64,000 nt of DNA, from contig CP104975.1 of NCBI GenBank assembly GCA_025452255.1, forward strand, positions 186,001 to 250,000, written 5' to 3'. The translations under genes and the position numbers were made by a program. This DNA is from Devosia sp. A8/3-2 (GTDB lineage Bacteria; Pseudomonadota; Alphaproteobacteria; Rhizobiales; Devosiaceae). Each line of letters starts with the position of its first letter. The stretch's first letter is position 1. Shown in pieces: positions 50,699 to 60,591 of the stretch. Under the pieces are notes generated by a model, which was given only the letters and a program-made list of their open reading frames with translations, made no database searches and was not told where the DNA came from.

Positions 50699-51549
50699 AT
50701 GGATATCCGGGATCAGGCAATGGCGGAGGACAAGCGGCTCGAAGCCATCGAGCTGAGCGCCGGCTATGACACCATCCCTATTCTCGATGGCCTCGATTTT
50801 GCGGTGGCCAATGGCGCTTTGACCGTTCTGGTGGGCGCCAATGGGTGCGGCAAATCCACCCTGCTCAAGACGCTAGCGCGCATCCTCATGCCAAGCCGGG
50901 GCTACGTGCTGCTGGATGGCAAGGACATCCACAAAGCCGCCACGCGCGACGTCGCGCGCAAGCTCGGCCTCCTGCCACAGGGGCCCGTGGCGCCTGAAGG
51001 GCTGACCGTGCGCGAGCTGGTGGCGCAGGGACGGTTTCCACATCAATCACTACTCCGGCAATGGAGTTCGGGGGACGAGGCGGCCGTTAATGACGCCATG
51101 ATCACCGCCCGAGTCAGTGACTTTGCCGATCGGCCGGTGGATTCCCTCTCGGGCGGACAGCGCCAGCGCTGCTGGATCGCCATGGCTTTGGCGCAGGAAA
51201 CTGATCTGATCCTGCTCGACGAACCGACCACCTTTCTCGATCTCAAGGTGCAGGTGGATGTGATGACCCTGCTACACGATCTGGCGCACAAGACCGGCCG
51301 CACGCTGGTCGTGGTGCTGCACGAGCTTAGCCTCGCTGCTGCCTATGCCGATACCTTGGTGATGATGCAGGCTGGCCGCATCGTTTGCTCCGGCCCGCCC
51401 GAAACGGTTTTTACGGCGCAAAATATCAAGGCGGTCTTCGATCTCGACGCCAATGTGCTGCGCGATCCGACATCGGGCCGTCTATTCTGCATGCCGACCC
51501 GGGGGAGCCCGCAAGCACTCATATCCTTCCCGCTCTGGCCACGGCATGA
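50699..51549 (+). CDS. Ferric-siderophore ABC transporter ATPase, FecE/FepC-type (C-terminal frameshift)
   Basis: Cytoplasmic ATPase of the FecCD family. ATG 50699 (50720 possible). LSAGYDTIPILDGLDFAV; Walker A VGANGCGKSTLLKTL near 50; Q-loop GLLPQGP; signature LSGGQRQRCWIAMAL; Walker B LILLDEPTTFLDLKVQ. Near 51500 a run of five G's appears one base short; the corrected frame ends (EPASTHILPALATA) at a TGA overlapping the permease ATG at 51546. First gene of a five-gene iron-uptake operon. Confidence 0.87.
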
Positions 51550-52563
51550 ACAGCGTCGCGGTAGTCTCACCCGTCGTACGCACCAGCCGCTGGCTCGGCT
51601 TGCCACCGGCGCTTGGCGTCGTCGCGGCGATCTTTTGCCTCCATATCGCGCTGGGCGCCAAGCTGGTTCCGCTCGACGTCGTCTTTGAGGCGCTGACTGC
51701 GCGCGACCCTATCAATTTCAACCACACCATCATCTGGGATTTGCGACTGCCGCGCGCTGGTGGGCATCATCGTTGGAGCATCGCTCTCGGTTGCCGGCGC
51801 ATTGATGCAAGGTGTTACCCGCAACCCACTCGCTGAGCCGGGCATTCTGGGTCTCATGGCGGGCGCTGCTTTCGCCGTCGTCTTCGGCATCGGCATGCTG
51901 GGTCTGGTGGACAATACCGCCATTCCACTGATGGCCGCCGGCGGAGCGCTCGGGGCGGCATGCCTCGTCTATCTCATCGCTCGTTGGGTGCCCGGCGGCA
52001 CGACACCGCTGACCTTAACGCTGGCGGGGGCGGTGGTCACCGCATTCCTAGGCGCACTAACTTCTGTGGCCTTTTTGCTGCGCGAAAACGCCTTTGACTC
52101 CTATCGCGTCTGGCTCTCCGGCTCGCTGGCAGGCCGCGACGTGTCCATGCTGCTGACGGCTGGGCCCGTGCTCCTCATTGCCCTGCTGTTGTCCCTTGCT
52201 TTGGCGCGCCAAATAACGGCCCTCGCCATGGGCGAGCAAGTGGCACAGGCGCTGGGCGTGCGCACGGGCTGGCTTAAGGCGCAATTGCTGATCTGTGTGG
52301 TGGCGCTGACGGCGGGCTCCGTGGCTTTGGCCGGCCCGCTGGGTTTTGTCGGTCTAGTCATCCCCCATGTAGTGCGGCTCTTTACCGGCTCGGATTATCG
52401 CTGGATCGTGCCCTATTCCGCCGTGCTCGGCGCCGGCTATCTGCTGGCTGTCGATGTCGCAGCACGCATGTTGTTCCGCCCTGCCGAAATTTCCACCGGC
52501 ATCGTCACGGCGCTGATCGGCGCGCCGATCTTCATCTATCTCATTCGCCAGCGGGCCCGCTGA
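51546..52563 (+). CDS. Iron-siderophore ABC permease 1, FecCD family (one frameshift)
   Basis: ATG 51546 (MNSVAVVSPVVRTSRWLGLPPALGVVAAIFCLHIALG). A shift near 51760 links RLPRA to GIIVGASLSVAGALMQGVTRNPLAEPGILGLMAGA, the FecCD signature. About ten membrane helices; coupling segment FVGLVIPHVVRLFTGSDYRWIVP. Stop overlaps the next ATG. About 339 residues when restored. Confidence 0.87.
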
Positions 52564-53631
52564 TGAGCACGATCGTCGCGTCCCGCTGGTATGTGCTGCG
52601 CCTGTTCGGCGAGCGCGTCGCCCTGCGCCTGCCGATCGCGGCCCTTGTCTGGCTCGCCGCATCCCTGCTGCTGCTCGCCGCCATCATCGCCTATAGCCTG
52701 ACCATCGGCAGCCAGCCGACCAGCCTCTCCGAAGTCTGGCGCACGCTGAGCGGCGAAAGCGTCAGCAAGACCATCGACAATGTCGTCTGGGAATTCCGCT
52801 TTCCGCGCGCCCCGGCCGCCGCTTTGGTCGGCGCCATGTTCGCGCTTTCAGGCGCGGCGCTGCAAAACGTCACCCGCAACGGCCTCGGCTGATCCTTCAC
52901 TGGTCGGCGTATCGCAGGGGGCCGGGCTCGCCGTAGTGGCGCTGACCGTGTTGTGGCCCAGCGGATTGGCAACGCTGCGGCCCCGGGTGGCGTTTGGCGG
53001 CTCCATGCTGGTGGCCATTCTGATCCAGAGCCTGACCTGGACGGCGCGCGGCGCCAGTTCGGTTCGTTTCATCCTGATGGGGGTCGGTGTCGCCGCGCTG
53101 ATTTCGGCCGGCACTTCGGTGCTGATGACCTATGGCGATATCGACCGGGTGCTCTCGGTGCTGACTCGGCTCAATGGCTCGATCAATGCCGCCAATTGGG
53201 GCGATGTGCAGATGCTCGCCGCCCGGTCGGCGGTGCTGCTGCCCGCCCTGCTGCTGCTCTCGCGCTCTACCGCCGCCCTGCGCTCGGGCGACGCCACCGC
53301 CATCGCCCTTGGCGCCCCGGTGCGCTGGGTGCGCTATGGTCTGATCACCACCGCCGTCGGCTTTGCCGCAATCGGCACCGCCGTTGTCGGCCCGCTGGGC
53401 TTTGTCGGGCTGATCGCCCCACACGCCGCGCGCCGCCTCGCCCCATCGGGCGTGGCTCTGCATCTCTTGCTGACGGCCACGCTGGGCGCGGCTCTGGTCT
53501 GCGCCGCCGACTCGGTGGGCCGCACGCTGATGGCCCCAGTCCAGATTCCGGCAGGCCTCGTCACCGATCTGATCGGCGTGCCGATCTTTCTCATTCTGCT
53601 CCGCCGTGCCGCGCGCTGCACCGCCCTTTAA
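52563..53631 (+). CDS. Iron-siderophore ABC permease 2, FecCD family (one frameshift)
   Basis: MSTIVASRWYVLRLFGERVALRLPIAALVWLAASLLLLAAIIAYSL.. with RFPRAPAAALVGAMFALSGAALQNVTRNGLADPSLVGVSQGAGLAVV across a shift near 52888. Coupling segment FVGLIAPHAARRLAPS. Forms a heterodimer with permease 1 in the inner membrane. Confidence 0.87.
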
Positions 53632-53645
53632 GGAACACCAGACCC

Positions 53646-54626
53646 ATGAAACTGCTTCTCGCCGCTGTAGCTATTCTGGGCGGATTGCTCACCCCACCGG
53701 CTTGGGCGCAGGGCACGCGCCCCTTCGAGGCCGCCAATGGCACAATCGATATTCCAGTCGCCCCGCTGCGCATCGTCTCGCTGCATGATCTGAGCATCAC
53801 CCTGCCGCTGATCGAATTTGGTGCGACCAGCCATGTCGTGGGCAGCCATGGGCGGCTCGAAGAAGACAATATTCCCTATATCCGGGGCGCCAAGGAACTC
53901 TACGAAACCAGCTTCGAGAATACCGACATCAAGTTCCTCGGCGTCTTCAATGAGATCGACCTCGAACTGATCGCCGGGCTCGAACCCGACCTGATCATCG
54001 GCCGCTCCGGCAATGACGATGCCCTGCTCGCCAATCTCGAAAAACTGGCGCCCACCATCCTGATCGACCAGCGCGGACTGGGCTTTTTCGGCGCTTTGCA
54101 GGCCGTGGCTGACGCCGCACGCGTGCTGCCCGAATATGAGCGCCTGCGCGCCCGCTATGATGCCCGTGTCGCCGAATTCAAGCGGCTGGTGCCCAATGCC
54201 GCCGATATCTCAGTGGCGATCCTGCAGCCCCGGCCTGATGATGGCTATATCGCCGCTAGCAAGGACTATTACGCCCTCTCGCAATTGCTCGACGATGTCG
54301 GCTTTGCCAAGCCCGCCATCATTGCCGAGCTGGACAAAAGCTCGCTCGACCTCAGCCCCGAATTCCTACCTGAGGTCGATGCCGATTTCATCATCTCGAC
54401 CTATGAGGCCCTCTATCCCGATGAGCGCAGCCCCGCCGAAATCCGCACCGCCTTCGAAAAGATCGTGCCCGGCTACTGCCGAGCCCTGCATGCCTGCCGC
54501 ACCAACCAGCACATCTTCCTGCACCGCACGCCGATCTATTCGTCCTCGTTCAAATCGCTCGAGACAGCCTATCTGCAGCTGCTGACCCATATTGCCGGCC
54601 GCGCCGTCGTGCCGTTGGCCAAGTAG
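53646..54626 (+). CDS. Iron-siderophore-binding periplasmic protein 1
   Basis: Signal peptide MKLLLAAVAILGGLLTPPAWA; FecB/FhuD-type fold: PLRIVSLHDLSITLPLIEFGATSHVVGSHGR, NEIDLELIAGLEPDLIIG, and a long linking helix. 326 residues, intact. C-terminal GYCRALHACRTNQ holds a C-x5-C pair shared with the two paralogues downstream. Starts 14 bp after permease 2. Confidence 0.88.
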   Translation: MKLLLAAVAILGGLLTPPAWAQGTRPFEAANGTIDIPVAPLRIVSLHDLSITLPLIEFGATSHVVGSHGRLEEDNIPYIRGAKELYETSFENTDIKFLGVFNEIDLELIAGLEPDLIIGRSGNDDALLANLEKLAPTILIDQRGLGFFGALQAVADAARVLPEYERLRARYDARVAEFKRLVPNAADISVAILQPRPDDGYIAASKDYYALSQLLDDVGFAKPAIIAELDKSSLDLSPEFLPEVDADFIISTYEALYPDERSPAEIRTAFEKIVPGYCRALHACRTNQHIFLHRTPIYSSSFKSLETAYLQLLTHIAGRAVVPLAK

Positions 54627-54637
54627 AGACCTGACTC

Positions 54638-55591
54638 ATGAAAGCCATCGCCTTTGCCCTCTGCCTTGTTTTGCTGGCCATCGCCCCAGCCCACGCCCGG
54701 GACACCCGCTCCTTCACCGACGATCTGGGCCGCGTGGTCGAAATTCCAGCCCAGCCACACCGCATCGCTGCGCTGGATGACCTGCGGCTGAGCGTGCCGC
54801 TAATCGAGCTGGGCGCCACACCCATTGCCTCGCATGGGCGCACCAATGATGAGGACCAGCACTATATTCGCTCCGGCCTGATCCTTACCGGTGTCGACTT
54901 CGCCACCGCCGACATCGCTTTTCTGGGCAATGAGCCCATCGATATCGAAGCACTGGCCGCCACCGCGCCCGACCTGATCGTCACTCTGGTCTCCGCGACG
55001 TGCCGCTCGACCAGCTCGAACGGATCGCGCCCACCGTAGTGTTCGACGAGGCGATCAGCGACCGTTTCGAAATCTATGCCCGCCCGGCCGACCTGACCGG
55101 CACCGGGCCCATGCTGGCTCGCCTCGACGCGCTATCAGGCGCAATTGGCTCAATTGCAGCGGCTGGTCAATGCGCCGGGCATCACCGTCTCGGTGATGGA
55201 AGGCTCGGGCGGCGCGATTTCCGTGCAGCACAGCTATGGCAGCCTCGGCAAAGTACTACGCGATGCCGGCTTCCGCTTCCCCGCGCTCATCGACGCCATC
55301 CCCGAAGGCGGCGAGCAGGAACTGAGCGCCGAATTGCTGCCCGACCTCGATGCCGATGTCATTTTCGACACCTTCCGCGGCGACCGCGGCGAGACGCCTG
55401 CCGACGCCGATGAGCGCATGCAGGAAGCGCTCCCCGACTACTGTGCCCAGCTCTGGGCCTGCCGGAACGAGCAATATTTCCGCCTGCCGCGCGACGAGGC
55501 CTATGCCATTTCCTACCAAAGTCTGAGCAGCATCACCACGATGCTCGTAGCGCTGATGAACAGCCAGACTCTTCTCACAAGGGATCAATAG
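54638..55591 (+). CDS. Iron-siderophore-binding periplasmic protein 2 (two frameshifts)
   Basis: Signal peptide MKAIAFALCLVLLAIAPAHA; IPAQPHRIAALDDLRLSVPLIELGATPIASHGR; EPIDIEALAATAPDLIVTL. Shifts near 55000 and 55130 join to LDQLERIAPTVVFDEA and then AQLQRLVNAPGITVSVMEGSGG. Ends with YCAQLWACRNEQ, the same C-x5-C pair. Paralogue of its neighbour, 11 bp downstream of it. Confidence 0.83.
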
Positions 55592-55788
55592 GAGATCGGC
55601 CATCCCAACGCAGGACCGCTGCCGCCCGTCGATAGCCGTTGATTGACAAGCACCGGCGCCAAATCACACCAAAGGCGCCGACTACTCGCCGTAGGCGCTC
55701 AGCGTTTGGGGATGCCAAATCCGGCGCCTAACTGGCGCTCAGGCGACTTCAACAAGCCCGGAACAAGCTTTATCATCAAGCGGCTGCT
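55592..55788. other. Intergenic region between convergent binding-protein genes
   Basis: About 200 bp between convergent stops. It repeats CGGCGCC/GGCGCC words but I see no clean terminator. Confidence 0.3.
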
Positions 55789-56757
55789 CTACTCGACCAA
55801 AGGGACGAAGCCACGGCCGGCGATATGGCTTTCGACCAGCTCCAGCGCAAGTTCGAGCGAGGTCATCGAACTGCCAAAGCTCGGACCGGGCAGCAGAACG
55901 AACTGGTTGTTGCGACAGGCGGCGAGGGCTCGGCACCAGCCAGGCGAGAATTTCTCATAGGCGGCGCGGATGGTGGCCGGGGTGGCATCGGGCTGCTGGC
56001 GGTAGAACCCGAATACGAAATCGGCGTCGAGCTCCTGGATCAATTCAGGGCTGAATCTCGCTTGTGGTTCAGCGAGATCGGCGATTGCCGTGGGCTTGGC
56101 AAAGCCAAGGTCCTCGATCACTCGGGTGATCGCCCCGAGGTTGGCCTTGTAGACCCATAGTTCTTCGGCAGCGGGAAACATGAACGTTGTCGCGACCGAG
56201 ATATCGCCGGTATTGCCGATGAAGGAGCGGGCGCGCTGGACATTGTCGAGATAGCGTTGGTACCGGGCTTCGAAGCGACCGCTCTGGCCGGTGATGTCGG
56301 CCAGCGTTCGCAGCGTGTCGATGAATCCCAGATCAGCGTTGTCGATCGCCGTGGTCGGCGCGATCGACTGAAGCTGTTCGATTACTTTGGCGTCAGTGTA
56401 AAGTCCCCCGATAATCAGGTCGGGTTCCGGGGCGGCGATAGCCTCCACGTCCAGTTGATTGAAGCCGCCGACATAAGTGATGTCGGTATTGGAATAGTCT
56501 ATCCCCAGCGTATCCATGCCGCCGCGCAGGAAGTGGGTGCCATCCTCGGCAGTACGGCCGGCGCTGCCTACGAGCGGCGCGCCTAGTTCGTAGAGCGGTA
56601 GCGTCACGATCTGATCGTTGAGAGACACGATGCGCTGCGGCGTGGTCGGGATTTCGAATGTTCCATTGGCGACGGTGACGCTGCGGGTTTCCTGAGCAAC
56701 GGTCGGCGCCACACCAATGGCAAACGCAAGGACCGGGGCAATGAACGTTTTCATCAA
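55789..56757 (-). CDS. Iron-siderophore-binding periplasmic protein 3
   Basis: 322 residues, intact, on the opposite strand. Signal peptide MMKTFIAPVLAFAIGVAPTVA; FEIPTTPQRIVSLNDQIVTLPLYELGAPLVGSAGR; NQLDVEAIAAPEPDLIIGG; C-terminal GWCRALAACRNNQ with the same C-x5-C pair, ending GRGFVPLVE, close to GRAVVPLAK of protein 1. A third paralogue, convergent with the operon; it has its own promoter region to the right of 56757. Confidence 0.88.
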   Translation of the reverse strand: MMKTFIAPVLAFAIGVAPTVAQETRSVTVANGTFEIPTTPQRIVSLNDQIVTLPLYELGAPLVGSAGRTAEDGTHFLRGGMDTLGIDYSNTDITYVGGFNQLDVEAIAAPEPDLIIGGLYTDAKVIEQLQSIAPTTAIDNADLGFIDTLRTLADITGQSGRFEARYQRYLDNVQRARSFIGNTGDISVATTFMFPAAEELWVYKANLGAITRVIEDLGFAKPTAIADLAEPQARFSPELIQELDADFVFGFYRQQPDATPATIRAAYEKFSPGWCRALAACRNNQFVLLPGPSFGSSMTSLELALELVESHIAGRGFVPLVE

Positions 56758-57107
56758 TATGCTTTCTTGAGCTTGGTTATTCGGTCGTTGGCCCGGGCTA
56801 CGTGTATGTACCCGACCCTTGCGACGTCAGCGCGCAAGTCTTCGCACTAGATTTTATGATATAGCCTGTCAAGTTTATGCATGGATGGACAGCAGCTCGC
56901 CAATCATGCCGCCCACCAATCTCGCGTATGACTTTCTGTCTACCCCGCCCTACCTGCCTGACGATGACACCAATGAGAACCCGGTGACGTGCAGCCCAAA
57001 CCGCTGACGCGCCATTGCGTTGTCCAAAACGCCGAGGAAGTAGAGGGAGAATTTCGGCCAGTGGTTCGGTTCAACCATCCTCCGCGGCTGTCGAATCGAT
57101 CAGACCT
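56758..57107. other. Gap without recognised gene
   Basis: About 350 bp upstream of binding protein 3. It should hold its promoter; no defensible iron box or ORF seen. Confidence 0.35.
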
Positions 57108-57321
57108 CTAGTCAACGTCTGCTTCTGGCAGCGCGGCAGACGGTTCCAACGCCGTCAATGCGCGATTGATATCTGCTGAAAGGGCATCCGTTCCATCCGC
57201 TAGGACTGCGCAACTGATGCGATCAGTCCAGCGACGTGTTGAGGACGCAATCCAAGGTCAGGTACTGCTCAATCACTGAAGCGCTTAGACGACGATTGCG
57301 CCAAATGTGATGCACAGGCAT
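57108..57321 (-). CDS. Small hypothetical protein (one frameshift)
   Basis: ATG at 57321: MPVHHIWRNRRLSASVIEQYLTLDCVLNTSLD; after a shift near 57237: TDRISCAVLADGTDALSADINRALTALEPS to the stop at 57108. The span of 214 nt is 71 codons plus one base. Helical, soluble, no family known. Divergent from the gene at 57356. Confidence 0.45.
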
Positions 57322-57355
57322 GTTGTCGGTCTTCAATGCCCGAGCTCAAGGCGCC

Positions 57356-57613
57356 ATGAAATTACCCGATCAATCGGCAAAGCAAATTAAGCCCATTGTG
57401 CTGCTCTCCCAATATCGTGACGCCGGGTATATTTTGATAAGTCACTGCTCGTTGTGGCCCGCTCACCAGCATATTGTCGTCTATGATACACTGCTGAAAA
57501 GACTAGGCGACGTTGAGGTGAACTACGCGTTCAAGGCCGCAATGACTTGCCCCGAATGCGGTGGGCCCGGCGGCGGAATGACCCTCCTACCGCCCGGTGC
57601 TAAGCCGCTCTAG
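57356..57613 (+). CDS. Small hypothetical protein with CxxC motif
   Basis: 85 residues from ATG 57356 (in-frame ATG at 57320 possible): MKLPDQSAKQIKPIVLLSQYRDAGYILISHC.., then YAFKAAMTCPECGGPGGGMTLLPP. A single CPxCG pair near the end plus earlier Cys/His suggest a small metal site. No function known. Confidence 0.5.
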   Translation: MKLPDQSAKQIKPIVLLSQYRDAGYILISHCSLWPAHQHIVVYDTLLKRLGDVEVNYAFKAAMTCPECGGPGGGMTLLPPGAKPL

Positions 57614-57729
57614 CCTATCATATTGGCAAATAGCCGTCTTTGGGACTTTGTCCTCTAATGCAGCGCGGTCCCTTTTTGGCAAGTGGCAGACCTCTGCTGT
57701 GGGCGCGTTTAATCTGCGGCCTTCAAGGC

Positions 57730-57909
57730 TCACCACGCGGACACAAACAACGCAAGACCATGTAAGCCGACCGAAATAGCGATGGCAACAATGACCGACG
57801 GCAATGTTGCGTTGGCCACTGCCACCGGACCAATTGCGCCGGCGGCCAAAATGGCAAGAGCTACTCCATTCAAGAATTGGGCAATCGTTCGTTTCACATC
57901 TCGGCTCAT
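57730..57909 (-). CDS. Small two-helix membrane protein
   Basis: 59 residues from ATG 57909 (MSRDVKRTIAQFLNGVALAILAAGAIGPVAVANATLPSVIVAIAISVGLHGLALFVS). Two membrane helices. AGGAGG-type site upstream. Divergent from the gene at 57995. Confidence 0.6.
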   Translation of the reverse strand: MSRDVKRTIAQFLNGVALAILAAGAIGPVAVANATLPSVIVAIAISVGLHGLALFVSAW

Positions 57910-57994
57910 TGCGTCTTCCTCCTGTTGTCCAAACAAGAATAGCCTGATTGGCGAGGCGGAGGATTTCGGGGATAAGTTCACCAACGAGGGATTG

Positions 57995-58276
57995 ATGAAA
58001 GCCACAGTTAACCGCTTAAGCGCCGAGCTGACGACCCGCTATGTCCATTATCTGGAGACATTCCTGGTGGACCTTTGGAGCGACGTGGGCCAGATCGAGT
58101 TTCGATGCGGCTTTACCCTCCGCGTTGACCATCAGCTCCGCCAGTTTACGCTCAAGCTACCCGCGCTGGACGGTGACACCGACGAGGAGCGCGACATGAT
58201 GATCGTGATTATCTTTGAGCAAATCGAAGACATGATCGATGACGCCATTGCTGAGAGGCGCGCGGATGCGAACTGA
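57995..58276 (+). CDS. Small acidic hypothetical protein
   Basis: 93 residues from ATG 57995 (MKATVNRLSAELTTRYVHYLETFLVDLWSDVGQIEFRCGFTLRVDHQLRQF...), with GAGGG upstream. Soluble, mixed alpha/beta by appearance, acidic C-terminus. No family recognised. Confidence 0.5.
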   Translation: MKATVNRLSAELTTRYVHYLETFLVDLWSDVGQIEFRCGFTLRVDHQLRQFTLKLPALDGDTDEERDMMIVIIFEQIEDMIDDAIAERRADAN

Positions 58277-58414
58277 TGCTCCGCGTACGTCGCTTACGAT
58301 TCCACTCGCGGGCCACCGCTGTTAGAAGGTCTCAGCAGACCACCGCATGATCGTGTAGCGATTGTGATCGCCAAACAATCCGAACCTCACGGCTAGCTTT
58401 CTTCGTCAAAACGC

Positions 58415-58443
58415 AAAAGCCCTGACCCGAGGGTCAGGACTTT
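58415..58443. terminator. Bidirectional intrinsic terminator
   Basis: AAGCCCTGACCC-GA-GGGTCAGGACTTT: 12-position stem with one mismatch, A-run on the left and T-run on the right. 140 bp after the acidic hypothetical gene. Confidence 0.65.
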
Positions 58444-58536
58444 ACGCGTCACACGAGCGTCACGAGCGACGCGATGGACACTAAACCTCGCTGGCGCCAG
58501 ATTCGTTCCACGACGTGAAGCAGTCTAGCGCCTCCA

Positions 58537-58795
58537 CTAGAGCTTCACACCTAGCCCGATGGTGCCCTTGCCGGCATAGCTTTCGCCAAAATCAGCGCAG
58601 GGTGGCATTGACCAATGTTTCGCCATGGAGCGGATATTTGCCGTCGCCCCGATTGTAGTATCCGCCGACCCCAACGCCGCCCCAGAGCGGATCGTTCTCG
58701 CTGACCCCTGCGACCTCGGGAGCTGCCCAGCATCGCAGATTGGCAATGCCGTAGAGCTTGGAGCTGGCCGCTTGTCCAGCCTCGTCCTGTCATTC
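58537..58795 (-). pseudogene. Autotransporter beta-barrel C-terminal remnant
   Basis: Frames combined read SSKLYGIANL.., NDPLWGGVGVGGYYNRGDGKYPLHGETLVNATL and DFGESYAGKGTIGLGVKL. This is the end of an autotransporter beta-domain (LYG..N..Y...G.G..Y..G..KY.LYGE.....SL..FG.SY...G..G...). Only the last strands survive and the frame breaks near 58607. A degraded fragment. Confidence 0.5.
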
Positions 58796-58834
58796 GCTGC
58801 CGGACCAGTCGCAAAGCTCTCGACCCTATGGCAG

Positions 58835-58863
58835 CAAAAAGCCCCAGCACGGATGCCGGGGCT
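58835..58863 (-). terminator. Intrinsic terminator of the outer-membrane-protein gene
   Basis: On the minus strand AGCCCC-GGCA..TGC-GGGGCT with one mismatch and a CCGT loop, followed by TTTTTGC. 24 bp past the stop at 58887. Confidence 0.75.
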
Positions 58864-58886
58864 CTCTTTGACTACAAATTCGGAAC

Positions 58887-59534
58887 CTAGAACTTGAAGT
58901 TCACACCTGCACGAACGATGTGCGAGGTGAGGTTAACGTCGACGCCAGTATCGAAGTCGGCGGCACCGAAATCGGCATAGAGATATTCGCCTTTTACGGT
59001 GACATTGTCGGTCACGGCATATTCAACGCCGCCGCCGACAGTCCAGCCGACAAAGTTGTCCGTGACCTCATCCGAAAAGCTCGGCCCGGAAACGGAGACC
59101 GAACCCCGAGCCCATGCGACACCGCCCGTGACATAAGGCATGAAGCGGTCAACGGCCACACCAGCGCGGACGCGCAGAGTACCGAAGTAGTCGATGCCGA
59201 GTTCACCCGTCGCTCCGCCGCCCAGATCTTCCGTGTACTTGACATCGGACATCTGAATGTCGCCTTCGAGGCCGAGCACGAAGCCGCCTAGATCGTAGTT
59301 GTAGCCGACCCGGACGCCGCCCAGAACGCCCTCAATCTCGTCAAATGTAAAGCCGCCCTGCTCAATCTCGGCCCAACCATAACCGAGATTGGCGCCAGCA
59401 TAGAAGCCGGACCAGTCGAATGCACCGGAGGTATAAGCGGCCGGCGCGGGTTGCTGCACGACACCAAGATCAGCAGCGAAAGCAGTCGACGTCGAAAGCG
59501 CGCCAACGAAGGCAATAAGAGCAATATTCTTCAT
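58887..59534 (-). CDS. Outer-membrane beta-barrel protein (Omp25/RopB-like)
   Basis: 215 residues, signal peptide MKNIALIAFVGALSTSTAFAAD, then FDWSGFYAGANLGYGWAEI, GGVRVGYNYDLGGFVLGLEGDI, RVRAGVAVDRFMPYVTGGVAWA, GWTVGGGVEYAVTDNVTVKGEYLYADFG and a terminal VRAGVNFKF, whose last Phe is the usual barrel-insertion signal. An eight-stranded porin-like protein, structural rather than channel-forming. Confidence 0.9.
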   Translation of the reverse strand: MKNIALIAFVGALSTSTAFAADLGVVQQPAPAAYTSGAFDWSGFYAGANLGYGWAEIEQGGFTFDEIEGVLGGVRVGYNYDLGGFVLGLEGDIQMSDVKYTEDLGGGATGELGIDYFGTLRVRAGVAVDRFMPYVTGGVAWARGSVSVSGPSFSDEVTDNFVGWTVGGGVEYAVTDNVTVKGEYLYADFGAADFDTGVDVNLTSHIVRAGVNFKF

Positions 59535-59672
59535 GATTCCCCCAACAGGTAATGCGAAACGTGTAGGTCTAAATTACTGAAAACACCAGCTTTTCGACCG
59601 GTCTGCCACATTCTTGCCTAAAATTGTGGCATTTGCGCCACGCCTGACTACGGAGCCACTCATCGTCCAATG

Positions 59673-59697
59673 GGAACGGCTCCTTCCCTACCTCGTT
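59673..59697 (+). promoter_or_regulatory. EcfG-type general-stress promoter of ku 1
   Basis: GGAAC-N16-CGTT, exact consensus, ending 21 bp before the ATG at 59719. Confidence 0.75.
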
Positions 59698-59718
59698 TCA
59701 CCACGATTGGAGGATGAA

Positions 59719-60591
59719 ATGGCCGCTCGTGCGATCTGGACCGGAGCAATCAAAATTGCCGAAGTCGTCTGCCCGGTAAAGATGTACACTGCCGCAACCA
59801 CGTCAGAGCGCATTGCCCTGCACATGGTCAACCGAAAGACCGGCCATCGTCTCCGCCGGGTCTATGTTGATGAAAAGACCGACAAACCGGTGGAACGGGA
59901 GGATCAGGTCAAAGGCTATGAAACCCACGAAGGGTCCTATGTCGTGCTCGAGCCAGAAGAAATCGCGGCTGCGGTCCCCGATAGCGACAAGGTACTCTCG
60001 GTCGACAGATTCATAGCCTGCGGTCAGATCGACCAGACCTATTTCGATCGCCCCTATTATCTACTGCCGGCGAACGATGCGACGGAGGAGACCTTCGTTT
60101 TAATCCGCGAAGGCCCGCAACCGGAAGGCCGCCGCCATAGCGCATACGGTATTGTTTCGCCGCCTACGACCAGTTCTGATCCGCGCCCATCATAAAGGTC
60201 TGATCGCGACCACCCTGAACTTCGACTACGAAGTACGCTCGTCACGCGAGGCTTTCAGCGACATCCCCAAGCGGAAAATCGATCCGGAGATGCTCGAGCT
60301 CGCGCAACACATACTCAAAACCAAGGCCGGAAAATTCAGAACCGGAGAAATTCGACGATCGTTATGAGGAAGCCTTGGCAGAGATGGTGCGCGCCAAAAT
60401 CGAGGGCAGAAAGATCATCCCTTTCCGTACACCTGAGCCAACCAAGGCAAATGATTTGCTCGAAGCACTCCGCCTGAGCGCGGGTGGCAAAGAGCAGCAG
60501 GATCACAAGAAAGCGCCCAAGAAGGCGGCTTCATCAAAGAGGTCTAGCAGCACAGCATCAGAAACGGGCACCAGCGCGCAGAAAGGCGAGT
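59719..60591 (+). CDS. ku: Non-homologous end-joining protein Ku 1 (two or more frameshifts)
   Basis: ATG 59719 with GGAGGATGA upstream. [68 protein letters not shown] is a bacterial Ku core that binds broken DNA ends and recruits LigD. Shifts near 60150 (to [17 protein letters not shown]), 60350 (to [13 protein letters not shown]) and perhaps 60575 carry it to a Lys/Ser-rich tail. Restored length about 290. Exact EcfG promoter upstream. Convergent with the second ku; no ligD seen. Confidence 0.85.

Noticed and set aside
52953..53645. Extended N-terminus (about 230 codons) in frame with binding protein 1
   Set aside because: It covers the second permease in another frame; the signal peptide at 53646 marks the true start.
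58551..58850. 99-codon minus-strand ORF starting MLGLFAAIGSR
   Set aside because: Out of frame with the recognisable autotransporter barrel remnant on the same strand.
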